Shown here piece by piece: positions 8,658 to 17,733 of a stretch of 64,000 nt of DNA. The stretch is from Xylanimonas oleitrophica (GTDB lineage: Bacteria; Actinomycetota; Actinomycetes; Actinomycetales; Cellulomonadaceae), in contig NZ_QKWH01000001.1 of NCBI RefSeq assembly GCF_003244315.1, forward strand, positions 372,001 to 436,000. Reading direction: 5' to 3'. The stretch's first letter is position 1. Each line of letters starts with the position of its first letter. The translations under genes were made by a program, and so were the position numbers. Below the pieces are notes generated by a model. It saw only the letters and a program-made list of their open reading frames with translations. It ran no database searches and had not been told where the DNA came from.

Positions 8658-9575
8658 GTGACCACCGACCCCAGGAACGTCCCAGGCGCGACCACGGACC
8701 GAACGCCCGGCGTCCTGCACCACCAGGCGTCCGCCCGGCCGCTCGCCGTCGTCACCGGCGCGTCCAGCGGCATCGGCCTGGAGCTGGCGCGCGAGCTCGT
8801 CGCCCGCGGGTTCGACGTCGTCGCCACCGCCGAGGACGACGTCGCCGCCGCGACCCGCGACCTCGCCCCTCCCCGCGACCTCGCCCGTCCCCGCGACCTC
8901 GCCGAGGCGGGGGCGTGGGTGCAGCCCGTGCAGGCGGACCTGCGCACCACGGCGGGGCTGCGGGCGCTGGAGGAGGCGGTGCTCGCCGTCGGGCGCCCGG
9001 TCGAGGTGCTGGCGCTCAACGCCGGCGTCGGCAACTCCGGGGCGTTCGTGGACACGCCGCTGGAGAAGGACCTCGACGTCGTCGCGGTCAACGTCACCGC
9101 CCTGGTGCACCTGGCCAAGCGGCTGGTACCGCCCATGGCGGAGCGCGGGCGGGGGAGGGTGCTGGTCACGTCGTCCGTGGCAGCCCTGATGCCCGGGCCC
9201 TACTACGCCACCTATGCGGCCTCCAAGGCCTTCGCCCTCTCGTTCGCCGAGGCGCTGCGCCACGAGCTGCGCCGTACCGGTGTCACCGTCACCGCCCTGC
9301 TGCCCGGCCCCACCGCCACCGACTACTTCGCGGGCGGCCCCCAGACCACCACGCCGATGGGCCGGGGCCCCAAGGACAGCCCCGCCAAGGTGGCGAGGGA
9401 CGCCTGCGACGCCCTGTTCGCCGGCAAGGACAAGGTGGTGGTGCGCTCGGTCAAGGCCCGCACGATGGCCCTGCTGGGCTCGGTGCTGCCGCTGCGTGCG
9501 CGCACCGCCGTCCACGCCCTCGCCGCCCGGCCGTCGCGCGCCGGGCGCGAGGCGAGCCGCCGCCACGATCGGTAA
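8658..9575 (+). CDS. short-chain dehydrogenase/reductase
   Basis: About 305 residues of classical SDR. VVTGASSGIGLELAREL is the nucleotide-binding TGxxxGxG, LALNAGVGNSG is the NAG motif, VTSSVAALM holds the catalytic Ser and YATYAASKAF the YxxxK pair, with LLPGPTATDYF after it. Substrate unknown; family members reduce or oxidise alcohols with NAD(P)H. GTG 8658 is preferred; the frame is open further upstream over low-quality sequence. The start lies inside an inverted repeat (GGTCACC, 6 nt, GGTGACC; 8644-8663). An 18-bp tandem repeat adds RDLAPP/RDLARP/RDLAE between strands 2 and 3 (8856-8903). Confidence 0.85.
   Translation: MTTDPRNVPGATTDRTPGVLHHQASARPLAVVTGASSGIGLELARELVARGFDVVATAEDDVAAATRDLAPPRDLARPRDLAEAGAWVQPVQADLRTTAGLRALEEAVLAVGRPVEVLALNAGVGNSGAFVDTPLEKDLDVVAVNVTALVHLAKRLVPPMAERGRGRVLVTSSVAALMPGPYYATYAASKAFALSFAEALRHELRRTGVTVTALLPGPTATDYFAGGPQTTTPMGRGPKDSPAKVARDACDALFAGKDKVVVRSVKARTMALLGSVLPLRARTAVHALAARPSRAGREASRRHDR
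8856..8903 (+). repeat. in-frame 18-bp minisatellite inside the SDR gene
   Basis: Two full 18-bp units (8856-8873 and 8874-8891, differing at one base) and a 12-bp partial copy (8892-8903) of CGCGACCTCGCCCCTCCC. Because the unit is a multiple of three it keeps frame and encodes repeated RDLA(P/R)P. Confidence 0.85.
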
Positions 9576-9585
9576 CGTCACGGCC

Positions 9586-10008
9586 ATGAGCGACGCCAAC
9601 ACCCCCGGCCCGGACCCCACGGCAGGCACCTCCGAGAAGCCGGACCGGCTGCCCGTGGACCTCGCGCAGATGTTCGACCTCGCCCGGGCGGGCGCCGACC
9701 TGCTGCTGGAGTTCGTCGACGCGGGCGTGGACCCCAACCTCACCAACGAGCAGGGCGACAGCCTCCTCATGCTCGCCGCCTACCACGGGCACGCCGAGCT
9801 GGTCCGCGGGCTCGCGGCCCGCGGCGCCGACGTCGACGCCCTCAACCTGCGCGGCCAGTCGCCGCTCGCCGGCGCCGTCTTCAAGGCCAACGACACCGTG
9901 ATCGAGGCGCTCGTGGAGCTCGGCGCCGACCCCGACGTCGGGGTGCCCACCGCCCGCCAGACGGCGCAGCAGTTCGGGCGCACCCTGCCCGAGCGGCCCG
10001 TCGCCTGA
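9586..10008 (+). CDS. ankyrin-repeat protein
   Basis: A 140-residue cytoplasmic protein made almost wholly of three to four ankyrin repeats: [56 protein letters not shown] and [15 protein letters not shown]. Such proteins are protein-binding scaffolds; the partner is not evident. ATG 9586 lies 7 nt after TAACGT, a leaderless-type -10 that overlaps the TAA stop of the upstream SDR gene. Followed by a strong hairpin before prfB. Confidence 0.85.
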   Translation: MSDANTPGPDPTAGTSEKPDRLPVDLAQMFDLARAGADLLLEFVDAGVDPNLTNEQGDSLLMLAAYHGHAELVRGLAARGADVDALNLRGQSPLAGAVFKANDTVIEALVELGADPDVGVPTARQTAQQFGRTLPERPVA

Positions 10009-10016
10009 CCCGCCCC

Positions 10017-10051
10017 TCCGGCGGCGCCGCACCGCACCCGGCGCCGCCGGA
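10017..10051 (+). terminator. hairpin between ankyrin gene and prfB
   Basis: Perfect 12-bp stem TCCGGCGGCGCC / GGCGCCGCCGGA with an 11-nt loop, directly after the ankyrin stop. There is no T tract, as is common in this GC-rich group. Confidence 0.6.
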
Positions 10052-10087
10052 CGCCCGACCCGCTCGGCGCGGGTAACCTTGAACCTC

Positions 10088-11203
10088 GTGGCATCCATCG
10101 ACTTCCCCGCAGAGATCAAGGCGCTCCGCGCCACCCTCGAGTCCATCGAGGGTGTGAGCGACCCCGAGGTGCTGCGCCGGAAGGTCGCCGAGCTCTCCGA
10201 GCAGGCCTCGGCCCCCGACCTGTGGGACGACCCCGAGGCTGCCCAGAAGGTCACCTCCGCGCTCTCGGCCACGCAGGCCGAGCTGAACCGCGTCAAGGAC
10301 CTCGGCCAGCGCATCGACGACGTCGAGACCCTGGTCGAGATGGGCCAGGAGATGGAGGACGAGGCGACGCTGGAGGAGGCCGAGGCCGAGGTCGCCGCCA
10401 TCCGCAAGGACCTCGACGCGCTCGAGATCCGCACGCTCCTCGCCGGCGAGTACGACGCCCGCGAGGCCGTCGTCACCATCCGCGCCGGCGCCGGCGGCGT
10501 CGACGCCGCAGACTTCGCCGAGATGCTCATGCGCATGTACCTGCGCTGGGCCGAGCGGCACGGCTACCCCACGCGGGTCATGGACACCTCGTACGCCGAG
10601 GAGGCCGGCCTCAAGTCCGCCACGTTCGAGGTCAACGCGCCCTACGCGTTCGGCAACCTGTCGGTCGAGGCCGGCACCCACCGCCTCGTGCGGATCTCGC
10701 CGTTCGACAACCAGGGCCGCCGCCAGACGTCGTTCGCGGCGGTCGAGGTGATCCCGCTCATCGAGCAGACCGACTCCATCGAGATCCCCGAGTCGGAGAT
10801 CAAGGTGGACGTGTTCCGCTCCTCGGGCCCGGGCGGGCAGTCGGTCAACACGACCGACTCCGCCGTGCGCATGACGCACATCCCCACGGGCATCGTCGTG
10901 TCGATGCAGAACGAGAAGTCGCAGATCCAGAACCGCGCCGCCGCCCTGCGCGTGCTCCAGTCGCGCCTGCTGCTGGTGCGCCAGCAGGAGGAGGCGGCCA
11001 AGAAGAAGGAGCTCGCCGGCGACATCAAGGCGAGCTGGGGCGACCAGATGCGCTCCTACGTGCTGCAGCCGTACCAGATGGTCAAGGACCTGCGCACGGA
11101 GCACGAGTCGGGCAACCCGGCCGCGGTGTTCGACGGCGCGATCGACGACTTCATCGAGGCGGGCATCCGCTGGCGCCGCTCGGCGCAGACCGCCGACGCC
11201 TGA
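10088..11203 (+). CDS. prfB: peptide chain release factor 2
   Basis: A 371-residue class I release factor. An N-terminal coiled coil (residues 1-90) precedes domain 2 with the UGA/UAA-reading motif SPF ([10 protein letters not shown]) and domain 3 with GGQ ([17 protein letters not shown]), which triggers peptidyl-tRNA hydrolysis. The coding sequence is continuous: the programmed +1 frameshift at an early UGA seen in many bacterial prfB genes is absent. GTG 10088 is chosen because TAACCT lies 8 nt upstream; a TTG three codons earlier is less likely. It sits upstream of ftsE-ftsX-smpB, the conserved actinobacterial order. Confidence 0.95.
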   Translation: MASIDFPAEIKALRATLESIEGVSDPEVLRRKVAELSEQASAPDLWDDPEAAQKVTSALSATQAELNRVKDLGQRIDDVETLVEMGQEMEDEATLEEAEAEVAAIRKDLDALEIRTLLAGEYDAREAVVTIRAGAGGVDAADFAEMLMRMYLRWAERHGYPTRVMDTSYAEEAGLKSATFEVNAPYAFGNLSVEAGTHRLVRISPFDNQGRRQTSFAAVEVIPLIEQTDSIEIPESEIKVDVFRSSGPGGQSVNTTDSAVRMTHIPTGIVVSMQNEKSQIQNRAAALRVLQSRLLLVRQQEEAAKKKELAGDIKASWGDQMRSYVLQPYQMVKDLRTEHESGNPAAVFDGAIDDFIEAGIRWRRSAQTADA

Positions 11204-11253
11204 GCCACGAGCGCGACGCGAGGTGGCCCCAGCACGGGGTGACCGCGGACCAC

Positions 11254-11287
11254 GGAGGGACCGGGCGCAGCCGCGCCGGGTCCCTCC
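11254..11287 (+). terminator. terminator hairpin after prfB
   Basis: Long stem GGAGGGACCGGGCGC / GCGCCGGGTCCCTCC with one mismatch and a 4-nt loop. It lies in the ~300-base gap between prfB and ftsE; the rest of that gap holds a second weaker inverted repeat (GGGACCG...CGGTCCC near 11449-11474) and no convincing gene. Confidence 0.65.
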
Positions 11288-11506
11288 GCCGTCTCTCCGG
11301 CCCCGGGTGCCGGGACGGTCGGGGGAGCGGTGGTGCCCGTCGTCAACGCCGCGCAGCGGGTGACGTTGCCCCGGGCGACGCGGTGATCCGCGGCACGCCG
11401 CGTGTCACTGCCCCGGCGCGGGCGGCGTGCGTGCGACTCTCGTTGACCGGGACCGCCGGTCGTCGTCGGTCCCGCAGCACTGTCCCCGAGCACGGGAGCC
11501 CGCGCC

Positions 11507-12850
11507 GTGATCCGATTCGAGAACGTGACGAAGGTCTACGCCAGGGGGGCGAGGCCTGCGCTCGATGAGGCGAGCGTGGACATCGCCCGTGGCGAGTTCG
11601 TCTTCCTCGTCGGCGCCTCCGGCTCCGGCAAGTCGACCTTCCTGCGCCTGGCCCTGCGCGAGGAGCGTCCCACCCGCGGCAAGGTCTACGTGGCCGGCCG
11701 CGACCTCTCGCGCCTGTCCTACTGGAAGGTGCCGTCGCTGCGCCGCAACATCGGCATGGTCTTCCAGGACTTCCGCCTGCTGCCCGGCAAGACGGTCTAC
11801 GAGAACGTCGCGTTCGCGCTCCAGGTGATCGGCCGGCCCCGTCACGTCATCAAGACGACCGTGCCCGAGGTGCTGGAGATGGTGGGCCTCGACGGCAAGG
11901 AGAAGCGCCGCCCGCACGAGCTGTCCGGTGGTGAGCAGCAGCGCGTGGCGATCGCCCGCGCGTTCGTCAACCGGCCGCCGATCCTGCTGTGCGACGAGCC
12001 CACCGGAAACCTGGACCCCACCACGTCGCTGGGCATCATGCGCCTGCTGGAGCGGATCAACCGCACCGGCACCACCGTCATCATGGCCACCCACGACGAC
12101 GAGATCGTCAACGAGATGCGCAAGCGCGTCGTCGAGCTGTCCGCGGGGCACGTGGTGCGCGACGAGGCCGCCGGCGTGTACGGCGAGCGGGAGCGGATCC
12201 TGCCCGACGTCGCGGCCACGCCGGTGCTCGACGCCCCGGTGAAGGTGGCCCGCTCGGCCGAGCCGCGCATCGAGATCACGCCCGAGGTGGGAGACATCGA
12301 GGCCGAGCGGGCTGCGGAGGCTGCCGCCGCCCGGGCCGCGCAGGAGGCGGCCGCCGGCGCTCCGGTGCCGACCGCCAGCGCTCCGCTGCCCGCTGTCAGC
12401 GCCCCGACGGCGCCCGCCAGCCCCGCCGCTCCGACGCGCCGGCGTCGCCAGGGCGCCCTCAGCCGTGCCGAGCGGCGCATCAGCCTCGGCACCGTGACCG
12501 CTCCGGGCCAGCCGACGCCGTCGGCCCCCGTCCCCGCCGTGCCCGCGACCCCGATGCGGCCGCAGTGGGCCGCCACGCACACCGGGACGCTGCCGCAGGT
12601 GGCGCCCGTGCACGAGCGGCAGACGGTCCAGCAGCCGCTCCAGCAGACGGTCCAGCAGGTCGTGCCGCAGCCCGCCGCGGAGCCCACGCCTGAGCCGCCG
12701 ACCCCGGCAGAGCCCGTCACCTATGGCCGCCCGGCGCCCTACGGCGCCGGTCGCCGCACCGACCCCGCGGGCCGCCCGCCGTCGGACGCCGACGACGTCG
12801 TGCAGCAGGTGCTGCGCGAGAACGCGGTCCGCGCGGGCCGGGAGGGCTGA
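11507..12850 (+). CDS. ftsE: cell-division ABC ATPase FtsE with long C-terminal extension
   Basis: Residues 1-~225 are a full FtsE ATPase: Walker [11 protein letters not shown]-loop VFQDFRLL, signature LSGGEQQR, Walker [13 protein letters not shown] and H-switch MATHDD. With FtsX it sits at the divisome and regulates wall hydrolases. Most FtsE proteins end near 230 residues; here a further ~220 residues follow, rich in Ala, Pro and Gln with charged patches ([13 protein letters not shown]), probably disordered and cytoplasmic. The stop is 3 nt from ftsX. The extension keeps normal GC-rich codon use and is read to the natural stop, so it is not a frameshift artefact. Confidence 0.93.
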   Translation: MIRFENVTKVYARGARPALDEASVDIARGEFVFLVGASGSGKSTFLRLALREERPTRGKVYVAGRDLSRLSYWKVPSLRRNIGMVFQDFRLLPGKTVYENVAFALQVIGRPRHVIKTTVPEVLEMVGLDGKEKRRPHELSGGEQQRVAIARAFVNRPPILLCDEPTGNLDPTTSLGIMRLLERINRTGTTVIMATHDDEIVNEMRKRVVELSAGHVVRDEAAGVYGERERILPDVAATPVLDAPVKVARSAEPRIEITPEVGDIEAERAAEAAAARAAQEAAAGAPVPTASAPLPAVSAPTAPASPAAPTRRRRQGALSRAERRISLGTVTAPGQPTPSAPVPAVPATPMRPQWAATHTGTLPQVAPVHERQTVQQPLQQTVQQVVPQPAAEPTPEPPTPAEPVTYGRPAPYGAGRRTDPAGRPPSDADDVVQQVLRENAVRAGREG

Positions 12851-12853
12851 GCG

Positions 12854-13765
12854 GTGCGTCTCCAGTTCGTCCTCACCGAGGTGGCGCACGGTCTGCGCCG
12901 CAACCTCTCGATGGTCGTCTCCGTCGTGCTCGTCACCTTCGTCTCCCTCGGGTTCGTGGGCTCCGCGGCCCTGATCCAGAAGCAGGTCGACAAGCTCAAG
13001 GGCGACTGGTACGACCTCGTCGAGGTCTCCGTCTTCCTGTGCCCCACCGGCTCGACCGCCGCCACGTGCGCGGCGGGGGAGGCCACGCCCGAGCAGATCG
13101 ACACGATCGAGAACGTCATCTCCACCGAGCTCGGCTCCGAGGTGGCACACACCTACTTCGAGTCCAAGGGCGACGCGTTCGCCGCGTTCCAGGAGCGCTA
13201 CCCCGACGGGTACCAGGGCACGCAGCTCACCGAGGACGACATGCAGGCGTCGTTCCGGCTCAAGCTGGCCGACCCCGAGAGCTTCGAGGTGGTCTCCGAC
13301 GTCCTGTCCGGCCGTGACGGTGTCGAGGTGGTCGAGGACCAGCGGGCGGTCTTCCAGCCGCTGTTCCTCGCCCTGAACCGCGCCTCGCTCATCGCGGCGG
13401 GCCTGGCCGTCGTCATGCTGCTGACGGCCGGCCTGCTCATCACGACGACGATCCGCCTCTCGGCGGTGTCCCGGAAGCGCGAGACCGGCATCATGCGGCT
13501 GGTCGGTGCCTCCAACCTGTTCGTCCAGCTGCCGTTCATCCTGGAGGGGGCCATCGCCGCCGTCGTGGGCTCGTTGCTCGCCGTCGGTGGCCTGTGGCTG
13601 GGAGTGCGGTACCTGGTGACCGACTGGCTCGAGAAGTCCGTGGACTGGGTGGCCTACATCGGCACCACCGACGTCCTGCAGGTCGCCCCCCTCCTGGTCG
13701 GCATCGCCGTCGCGCTCGCGGTGGTGTCGTCCGTGGTGACGCTCAACCGCTACACGAGGGTGTGA
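12854..13765 (+). CDS. ftsX: cell-division permease-like protein FtsX
   Basis: A 303-residue FtsX: one N-terminal membrane helix (MVVSVVLVTFVSLGFVGSAA), an extracellular loop of ~130 residues with a Cys pair (LCPTGSTAATC), and three C-terminal membrane helices of the MacB/FtsX fold with SRKRETGIMRLVGAS between them. It transmits ATP hydrolysis by FtsE to periplasmic-side peptidoglycan hydrolases; the M23 protein encoded 1 nt downstream is the obvious candidate partner (like RipC or EnvC). Start GTG 12854. Confidence 0.95.
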   Translation: MRLQFVLTEVAHGLRRNLSMVVSVVLVTFVSLGFVGSAALIQKQVDKLKGDWYDLVEVSVFLCPTGSTAATCAAGEATPEQIDTIENVISTELGSEVAHTYFESKGDAFAAFQERYPDGYQGTQLTEDDMQASFRLKLADPESFEVVSDVLSGRDGVEVVEDQRAVFQPLFLALNRASLIAAGLAVVMLLTAGLLITTTIRLSAVSRKRETGIMRLVGASNLFVQLPFILEGAIAAVVGSLLAVGGLWLGVRYLVTDWLEKSVDWVAYIGTTDVLQVAPLLVGIAVALAVVSSVVTLNRYTRV

Positions 13766-13766
13766 C

Positions 13767-15197
13767 ATGAGAACGACCAGGATCCTCCGGGCCGCGATGG
13801 CCGGGGTGCTCGCCGCGACCCTGGGGCTCGGGGTGGCGGCCACGGCCGTCGCGGACGACATCGACGACCGGCGTGCTGCGGCCGAGGCGCAGGCGCGGGC
13901 CAAGAAGGCCGAGCGCGAGGAGCTGCAGAACGACCTGGAGCACTCCAACGCGAAGCTCAGCCAGGCCGTGCTCGCACTCAACGAGGTGGAGGGCAGGCTG
14001 CCGCTCGCGGAGGCGGAGCTGGCCGCCGCGCAGGCGAAGCTCGAGAAGGCGCGCCGCGAGGCGGAGATCCTCGCCCAGCGCCTGCAGGACGCGCAGGACG
14101 AGGAGGCGTCCGTCACCGCGCAGATCCAGGCGGGCGCCGGCCAGGTCGACGCGGCCCGCGCCGACATCGTGCAGATGGCGCGGGAGGCCGCGCGCGGCAA
14201 GGGCGAGGTCTCCGCCCTCGGCCTGGTGACCGGTGCGCAGAGCACCGAGGAGTTCCTGCAGAGCTACGCCGTCACGTCCTCCGCCGCCCGCAGCCAGGCG
14301 CGCACGCTCACCGAGCTGCAGGACGCCGAGGCCGTCGCGCGCAACCAGCAGGCCCGTCTGGAGGCGATCCGGCAGACCATCGGGCAGCTGAAGAAGGCGG
14401 CCGACGACAACGTGGTGGTCGCCCGCAGCGCCCAGCAGCAGGCCCAGCAGCGCAAGTCCGAGGTCGAGGGGCTCATCGCCCAGCAGCGCCGGCTCAAGGC
14501 CGAGGTCGAGGCCGAGCGCGCGACAGCCCTGCAGGAGATCGAGCAGAACAAGAAGGAGCAGGCTGCCGTCGAGGCGGACATCAAGCAGCTCATCCAGCAG
14601 CAGAAGCAGCGCGACGCCGAGATCGCGGCGCGGCGTGCGCAGGAGGCGGCGGCGGCCGCCGCCGCCCGGGAGCAGGCCAACGCGGGCAGCGGGTCGGGCG
14701 GAGGGTCGGGCAGCACCTCCGGTGGCGGGTCCGGCGGTGGCGGAGGCGGCTCCGCCGGCGGGGGCGGCGGGGGCGGCGGGGGCTCCAGCTCCAGGAGCTT
14801 CCTCGGATGGCCCACTGACTCCCGCGTGGTGACGAGCCACTACGGGATGCGCCTGAGCCCCACGTACGGCGTGTGGATGCTGCACGCGGGCTCGGACTTC
14901 CGCGCCGGCTACGGGGCGCCCATCTACGCCGCGCAGGACGGCGAGGTCGACGCCTCCTACTGCGCCGACGGTCCCGGGTGCAACGTGCGCATCAACCACG
15001 GCAGCTACAACGGCCAGAACGTGCGCACCCGCTACCTGCACCTGGCGAACAACGGCCGCGCCCAGGTGGGCCAGTGGGTGCGCAAGGGGCAGATCATCGG
15101 GTACTCCGGCGGCACCGGCCGCATCACCGGACCGCACCTGCACTTCGAGGTGTACGTCAACGGCTCCTCCACCAACCCGGTGGCCTGGCTGCCGTGA
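13767..15197 (+). CDS. coiled-coil M23 (LytM) peptidase, EnvC/RipC-like
   Basis: A 476-residue exported protein. A signal peptide (residues ~1-31, ending ATAVADD) leads into a long coiled coil (to ~300), a Gly/Ser linker (~305-345) and a C-terminal M23 domain. Zinc ligands are visible: HAGSDF (HxxxD), and the HLHFE motif near the end; both are intact, so an active endopeptidase is expected. By context it is the FtsEX-controlled hydrolase of septal peptidoglycan: coiled coil for FtsX binding, M23 for cleavage. The stop is followed by a strong terminator. Confidence 0.9.
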   Translation: MRTTRILRAAMAGVLAATLGLGVAATAVADDIDDRRAAAEAQARAKKAEREELQNDLEHSNAKLSQAVLALNEVEGRLPLAEAELAAAQAKLEKARREAEILAQRLQDAQDEEASVTAQIQAGAGQVDAARADIVQMAREAARGKGEVSALGLVTGAQSTEEFLQSYAVTSSAARSQARTLTELQDAEAVARNQQARLEAIRQTIGQLKKAADDNVVVARSAQQQAQQRKSEVEGLIAQQRRLKAEVEAERATALQEIEQNKKEQAAVEADIKQLIQQQKQRDAEIAARRAQEAAAAAAAREQANAGSGSGGGSGSTSGGGSGGGGGGSAGGGGGGGGGSSSRSFLGWPTDSRVVTSHYGMRLSPTYGVWMLHAGSDFRAGYGAPIYAAQDGEVDASYCADGPGCNVRINHGSYNGQNVRTRYLHLANNGRAQVGQWVRKGQIIGYSGGTGRITGPHLHFEVYVNGSSTNPVAWLP

Positions 15198-15257
15198 CGC
15201 GTGCGGCGACGACCGCGCCGCGGCGGACCCGCCGGGACTAACCGGGCCCGGCCGCCC

Positions 15258-15297
15258 GCGCCGCGGGGACCAGGAATTCCCTGGCTCCCCGCGGCGC
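15258..15297 (+). terminator. terminator after the M23 gene
   Basis: Stem GCGCCGCGGGG / CCCCGCGGCGC continued by CCAGG/CCTGG, closing the ftsE-ftsX-M23 unit. A TATCCT hexamer just downstream (15308-15313) may be the -10 of the smpB promoter. Confidence 0.7.
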
Positions 15298-15377
15298 TGC
15301 GCGTATCCTGGGACGTCGCGCTCCGCCGTCGTGCCTCGTAGCACCGGCAGGAGCGTGCGACGAGGAAGGAGCACACC

Positions 15378-15905
15378 GTGGCCAAGGCGCCCAAGCAGGT
15401 ACCGCAGGCTCAGCCGAAGCAGAAGCCGAAGGCCCCGCAGGGACCGGCGCGCCAGATCGTGGCGAACAACAAGAAGGCGCGCCACGACTACGTGATCGAG
15501 GACGTCTACGAGGCGGGCATCGTGCTCTCCGGCACCGAGGTCAAGGCCCTGCGCATGGGCCGGGCGTCGCTCGTGGACGGGTTCGTGCTGGTGGACCGTG
15601 GCGAGGCGTGGCTCGAGGGCGTGCACATCCCCGAGTACTTCCAGGGCACCTGGAACAACCACGCGCCGCGGCGCAAGCGCAAGCTGCTGCTGCACAAGGA
15701 CGAGATCCTGCGCCTGCAGTCCAAGGCTCAGGAGAAGGGCCACACCGTGGTGCCGCTGTCGCTGTACTTCCTCGACGGGCGGGCCAAGGTGGAGATCGCC
15801 CTCGCCCGAGGCAAGAAGGAGTACGACAAGCGGCAGACGCTGCGCGAGAAGCAGGACATGCGCGAGGCGCAGCGTGCCATGCGGCACAAGGAGATGCTGG
15901 GCTGA
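15378..15905 (+). CDS. smpB: SsrA-binding protein SmpB
   Basis: A 175-residue SmpB with a Lys/Gln/Pro-rich N-terminal tail (~25 residues), the OB-fold core ([42 protein letters not shown]) and the basic C-terminal tail ([14 protein letters not shown]) that enters the ribosomal decoding site. It binds tmRNA, encoded immediately downstream, for rescue of stalled ribosomes. GTG 15378 has GAAGGAG at the right distance. Confidence 0.96.
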   Translation: MAKAPKQVPQAQPKQKPKAPQGPARQIVANNKKARHDYVIEDVYEAGIVLSGTEVKALRMGRASLVDGFVLVDRGEAWLEGVHIPEYFQGTWNNHAPRRKRKLLLHKDEILRLQSKAQEKGHTVVPLSLYFLDGRAKVEIALARGKKEYDKRQTLREKQDMREAQRAMRHKEMLG

Positions 15906-16020
15906 GCCGGGGCTGCGGCGGAATACGCTCGCACCACGTCCGGTTGACCCACTACGATGGGACTCCCGGGGCACGCCCCGGGACCTGGCCTCGGTCAGGG
16001 CAAGATTGACAACTGCACAT

Positions 16021-16391
16021 GGGGCTGATCGGTTTCGACGGTGGTCGTGCCTCGAGGAGAAGCGGGCCGAGGATGCAGGCTCATCTCGTAAACGCATTGC
16101 CTGCGAACCAATAGTTGCCGATAAGTCGCGCAACGACTTCGCCCTCGCCGCCTGAGCGAGCCTCGAAGTCCGTGAGCCCGGGATCGCTCTCGACCCGGTA
16201 GCTCGCGTCATCTAGAGAGCCACTGCTCCTAGCCCACGTCGTCGGGGCTAGGGGGACTCTTAGACGACTGGGCCCGTCTACGAATGTGTCTGCGCAAGCG
16301 TAGGGGCCGAGAAAATCCACAGCAGACTGCGCCCGGAGAAGTCCTCGACAAGCGTCACCGGACCAGGGTTCGATTCCCTGCAGCTCCACCA
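16021..16391 (+). ncRNA. ssrA: transfer-messenger RNA
   Basis: Starts GGGGCTGATCGGTTTCGACG and ends GGTTCGATTCCCTGCAGCTCC + ACCA; the 5' GGGGCTG pairs with 3' CAGCTCC as acceptor stem and the T-loop is canonical. The tag frame at 16117-16155 reads ADKSRNDFALAA then TGA, the ALAA ending being the ClpXP degron. Direct neighbour of smpB, its protein partner. CCA is encoded. Confidence 0.95.
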
Positions 16392-16406
16392 CCGACAGTT
16401 GTCGTA

Positions 16407-16438
16407 CGAAGGCCGCACCCCTCGGGGTGCGGCCTTCG
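16407..16438 (+). terminator. tmRNA terminator
   Basis: Near-perfect stem CGAAGGCCGCACCCC / GGGGTGCGGCCTTCG starting 16 nt after the mature tmRNA end. Confidence 0.8.
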
Positions 16439-16555
16439 TGCTGTTCGCCCTCCTGCTGTTCGCGCCGCGGTGTCCTGGGCCGCCCGTGCGGACGGCGGAA
16501 CCTTCCGCCCCGGGCCGGGGCCGCACGGGCCGGCTCGCGCCCTACGCTCGGCGAC

Positions 16556-17599
16556 ATGGACGCCCTGACCCAGCCTTCCGGCGCCGGCCGATCGCCAGCA
16601 CGGCGCCGCCGGCCCGCGCTCGTGGCTCTCGTCGCGGCGCTCGCCGTGCTCGTCCCGGCGACCGTGGCAGCCGCCGTGCTGGTGCCCGCGCACCTGGAGC
16701 GGCAGCGCGTCGAGCGGCTCACGGCGCTCGCCGCTGCCGACGCCCGGCTGCTCACGGACGCCCTGGAGGAGGCCCGCGCAGCCGTCGCCGCACGGCAGGA
16801 CGCGCAGTCCGCCGCACGCGACCTGCTCGACGACGTGGCGCTGCCGTTCACCGAGGCGGCGATGGAGGTCGCCGACGAGGAGACGGCAGGGCGCCTGAGC
16901 GCAGGGGTCGAGGCGCTGGCGGCCGTGCTGACGTCCGAGGAGCAGCCGCTCCCGTCCCTCGCGCCGGACCTCGACGAGAAGCCGCTCGCCGACGTCCTGG
17001 CCGCCCGGTACGTCGGCACGGGCGACGACGCCGCGCTGGCCGAGGCGGAGCGGGTGCGTGACGCCGAGGTGGCTCGGCTGGCAGCGGTGGCGGCGGAGGC
17101 TCGCGCGCAGGAGACCGAGGTCCACGCTGCTGCGCGCGGTTACGTGGGGCTGCTGGCCGCGGTCGCGCCGGCCGTCGTCGAGCCGGCACGCGCCACGCCG
17201 CACCAGCACGAGCGCGCGGGGGAGGAGCCCCGCGCGCGCCTGGCGGCGGCGGCCGCGGCCGTCGAGGAGCTGGGCGCGCTCGTGCCCTCGGACGCCGCGA
17301 CCGCCCCCGAGGTGCGTGGCGCGGCGCTCGGGCTCGACCCTGGCGCCGCCGACCGCGTGCGTGAGCTGGGGGCCGCCGCGGAGGCGGTGCGGGCCTCTCA
17401 CGCCGAGGTCGTCGCCGCCGAGGAGGCCGCTGCCCGCCAGGCCGCGGCACGTCGTGCGGCCGCCGGGTCCTCCGGCGGCGGGTCCTCCAGCACCGGTGCG
17501 TCCTCGGGCGGGAGCGGGGCGTCGGACGGCGGCGCGGGCTGCCGCATGATCCCCGTGGCGTCCTGGAGCGGCGTCACGATGACCTTCGTGTGCCACTGA
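16556..17599 (+). CDS. membrane-anchored coiled-coil protein, function unknown
   Basis: A 347-residue protein I do not recognise. A basic N-terminus (RSPARRRRP) precedes one hydrophobic helix (ALVALVAALAVLVPATVAAAV), then ~260 residues of Ala/Glu/Arg-rich helix likely to form coiled coil outside the membrane, a Gly/Ser linker (~residues 300-325) and a short tail bounded by two cysteines (CRMIPVASWSGVTMTFVC) before a final His. ATG 16556 lies 7 nt after TACGCT (leaderless pattern). The layout anchor/helix/linker/Cys-bounded tail matches that of the frameshifted gene at 57353-58448, suggesting one family. Confidence 0.75.
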   Translation: MDALTQPSGAGRSPARRRRPALVALVAALAVLVPATVAAAVLVPAHLERQRVERLTALAAADARLLTDALEEARAAVAARQDAQSAARDLLDDVALPFTEAAMEVADEETAGRLSAGVEALAAVLTSEEQPLPSLAPDLDEKPLADVLAARYVGTGDDAALAEAERVRDAEVARLAAVAAEARAQETEVHAAARGYVGLLAAVAPAVVEPARATPHQHERAGEEPRARLAAAAAAVEELGALVPSDAATAPEVRGAALGLDPGAADRVRELGAAAEAVRASHAEVVAAEEAAARQAAARRAAAGSSGGGSSSTGASSGGSGASDGGAGCRMIPVASWSGVTMTFVCH

Positions 17600-17600
17600 C

Positions 17601-17627
17601 GGTGGCCCCGGCGGTGGCCGGGGCACC
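17601..17627 (+). terminator. hairpin after the coiled-coil gene
   Basis: GGTGGCCCCGG / CCGGGGCACC stem with one bulge and a short loop, directly after the stop. Confidence 0.5.
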
Positions 17628-17733
17628 GCTCGCGCACGCCGCGGCGCGCGGTCACCATGGTGGCGTCGGCGCGGGGGCCCTCAGCCCCGGTAGCGTCGCC
17701 CTCTCCGAGAGCTGACACCCCGAGAGGCGCCCT

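Noticed and set aside
8644-8663. GGTCACC-N6-GGTGACC inverted repeat over the SDR start codon as an operator
   Set aside because: Short arms in very GC-rich DNA are expected by chance, and no regulator is adjacent; noted in the SDR entry only.
10088-10240. Programmed +1 frameshift in prfB
   Set aside because: The frame is continuous with no in-frame UGA near codon 25, so recoding is not needed here.
11405-14245. A 946-codon open frame on the minus strand opposite ftsE-ftsX-M23
   Set aside because: It is antisense to three well-recognised genes; the translation is His/Arg/Gly-rich with no motif, typical of the GC-rich complementary frame.
14680-14800. Gly/Ser-rich stretch in the M23 gene as a repeat or mobile element
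   Set aside because: It is an in-frame flexible linker between coiled coil and peptidase domain.
15940-16020. TTGACC near 15944 and TTGACA near 16007 as the tmRNA promoter -35
   Set aside because: Neither has a convincing -10 at 16-18 nt spacing before the mature 5' end; a CCCGGGGC hairpin also intervenes, so no promoter is called.
13743-16211. An 822-codon minus-strand open frame covering the M23 gene, smpB and part of tmRNA
   Set aside because: Crosses a tmRNA and two certain genes; no recognisable protein features.
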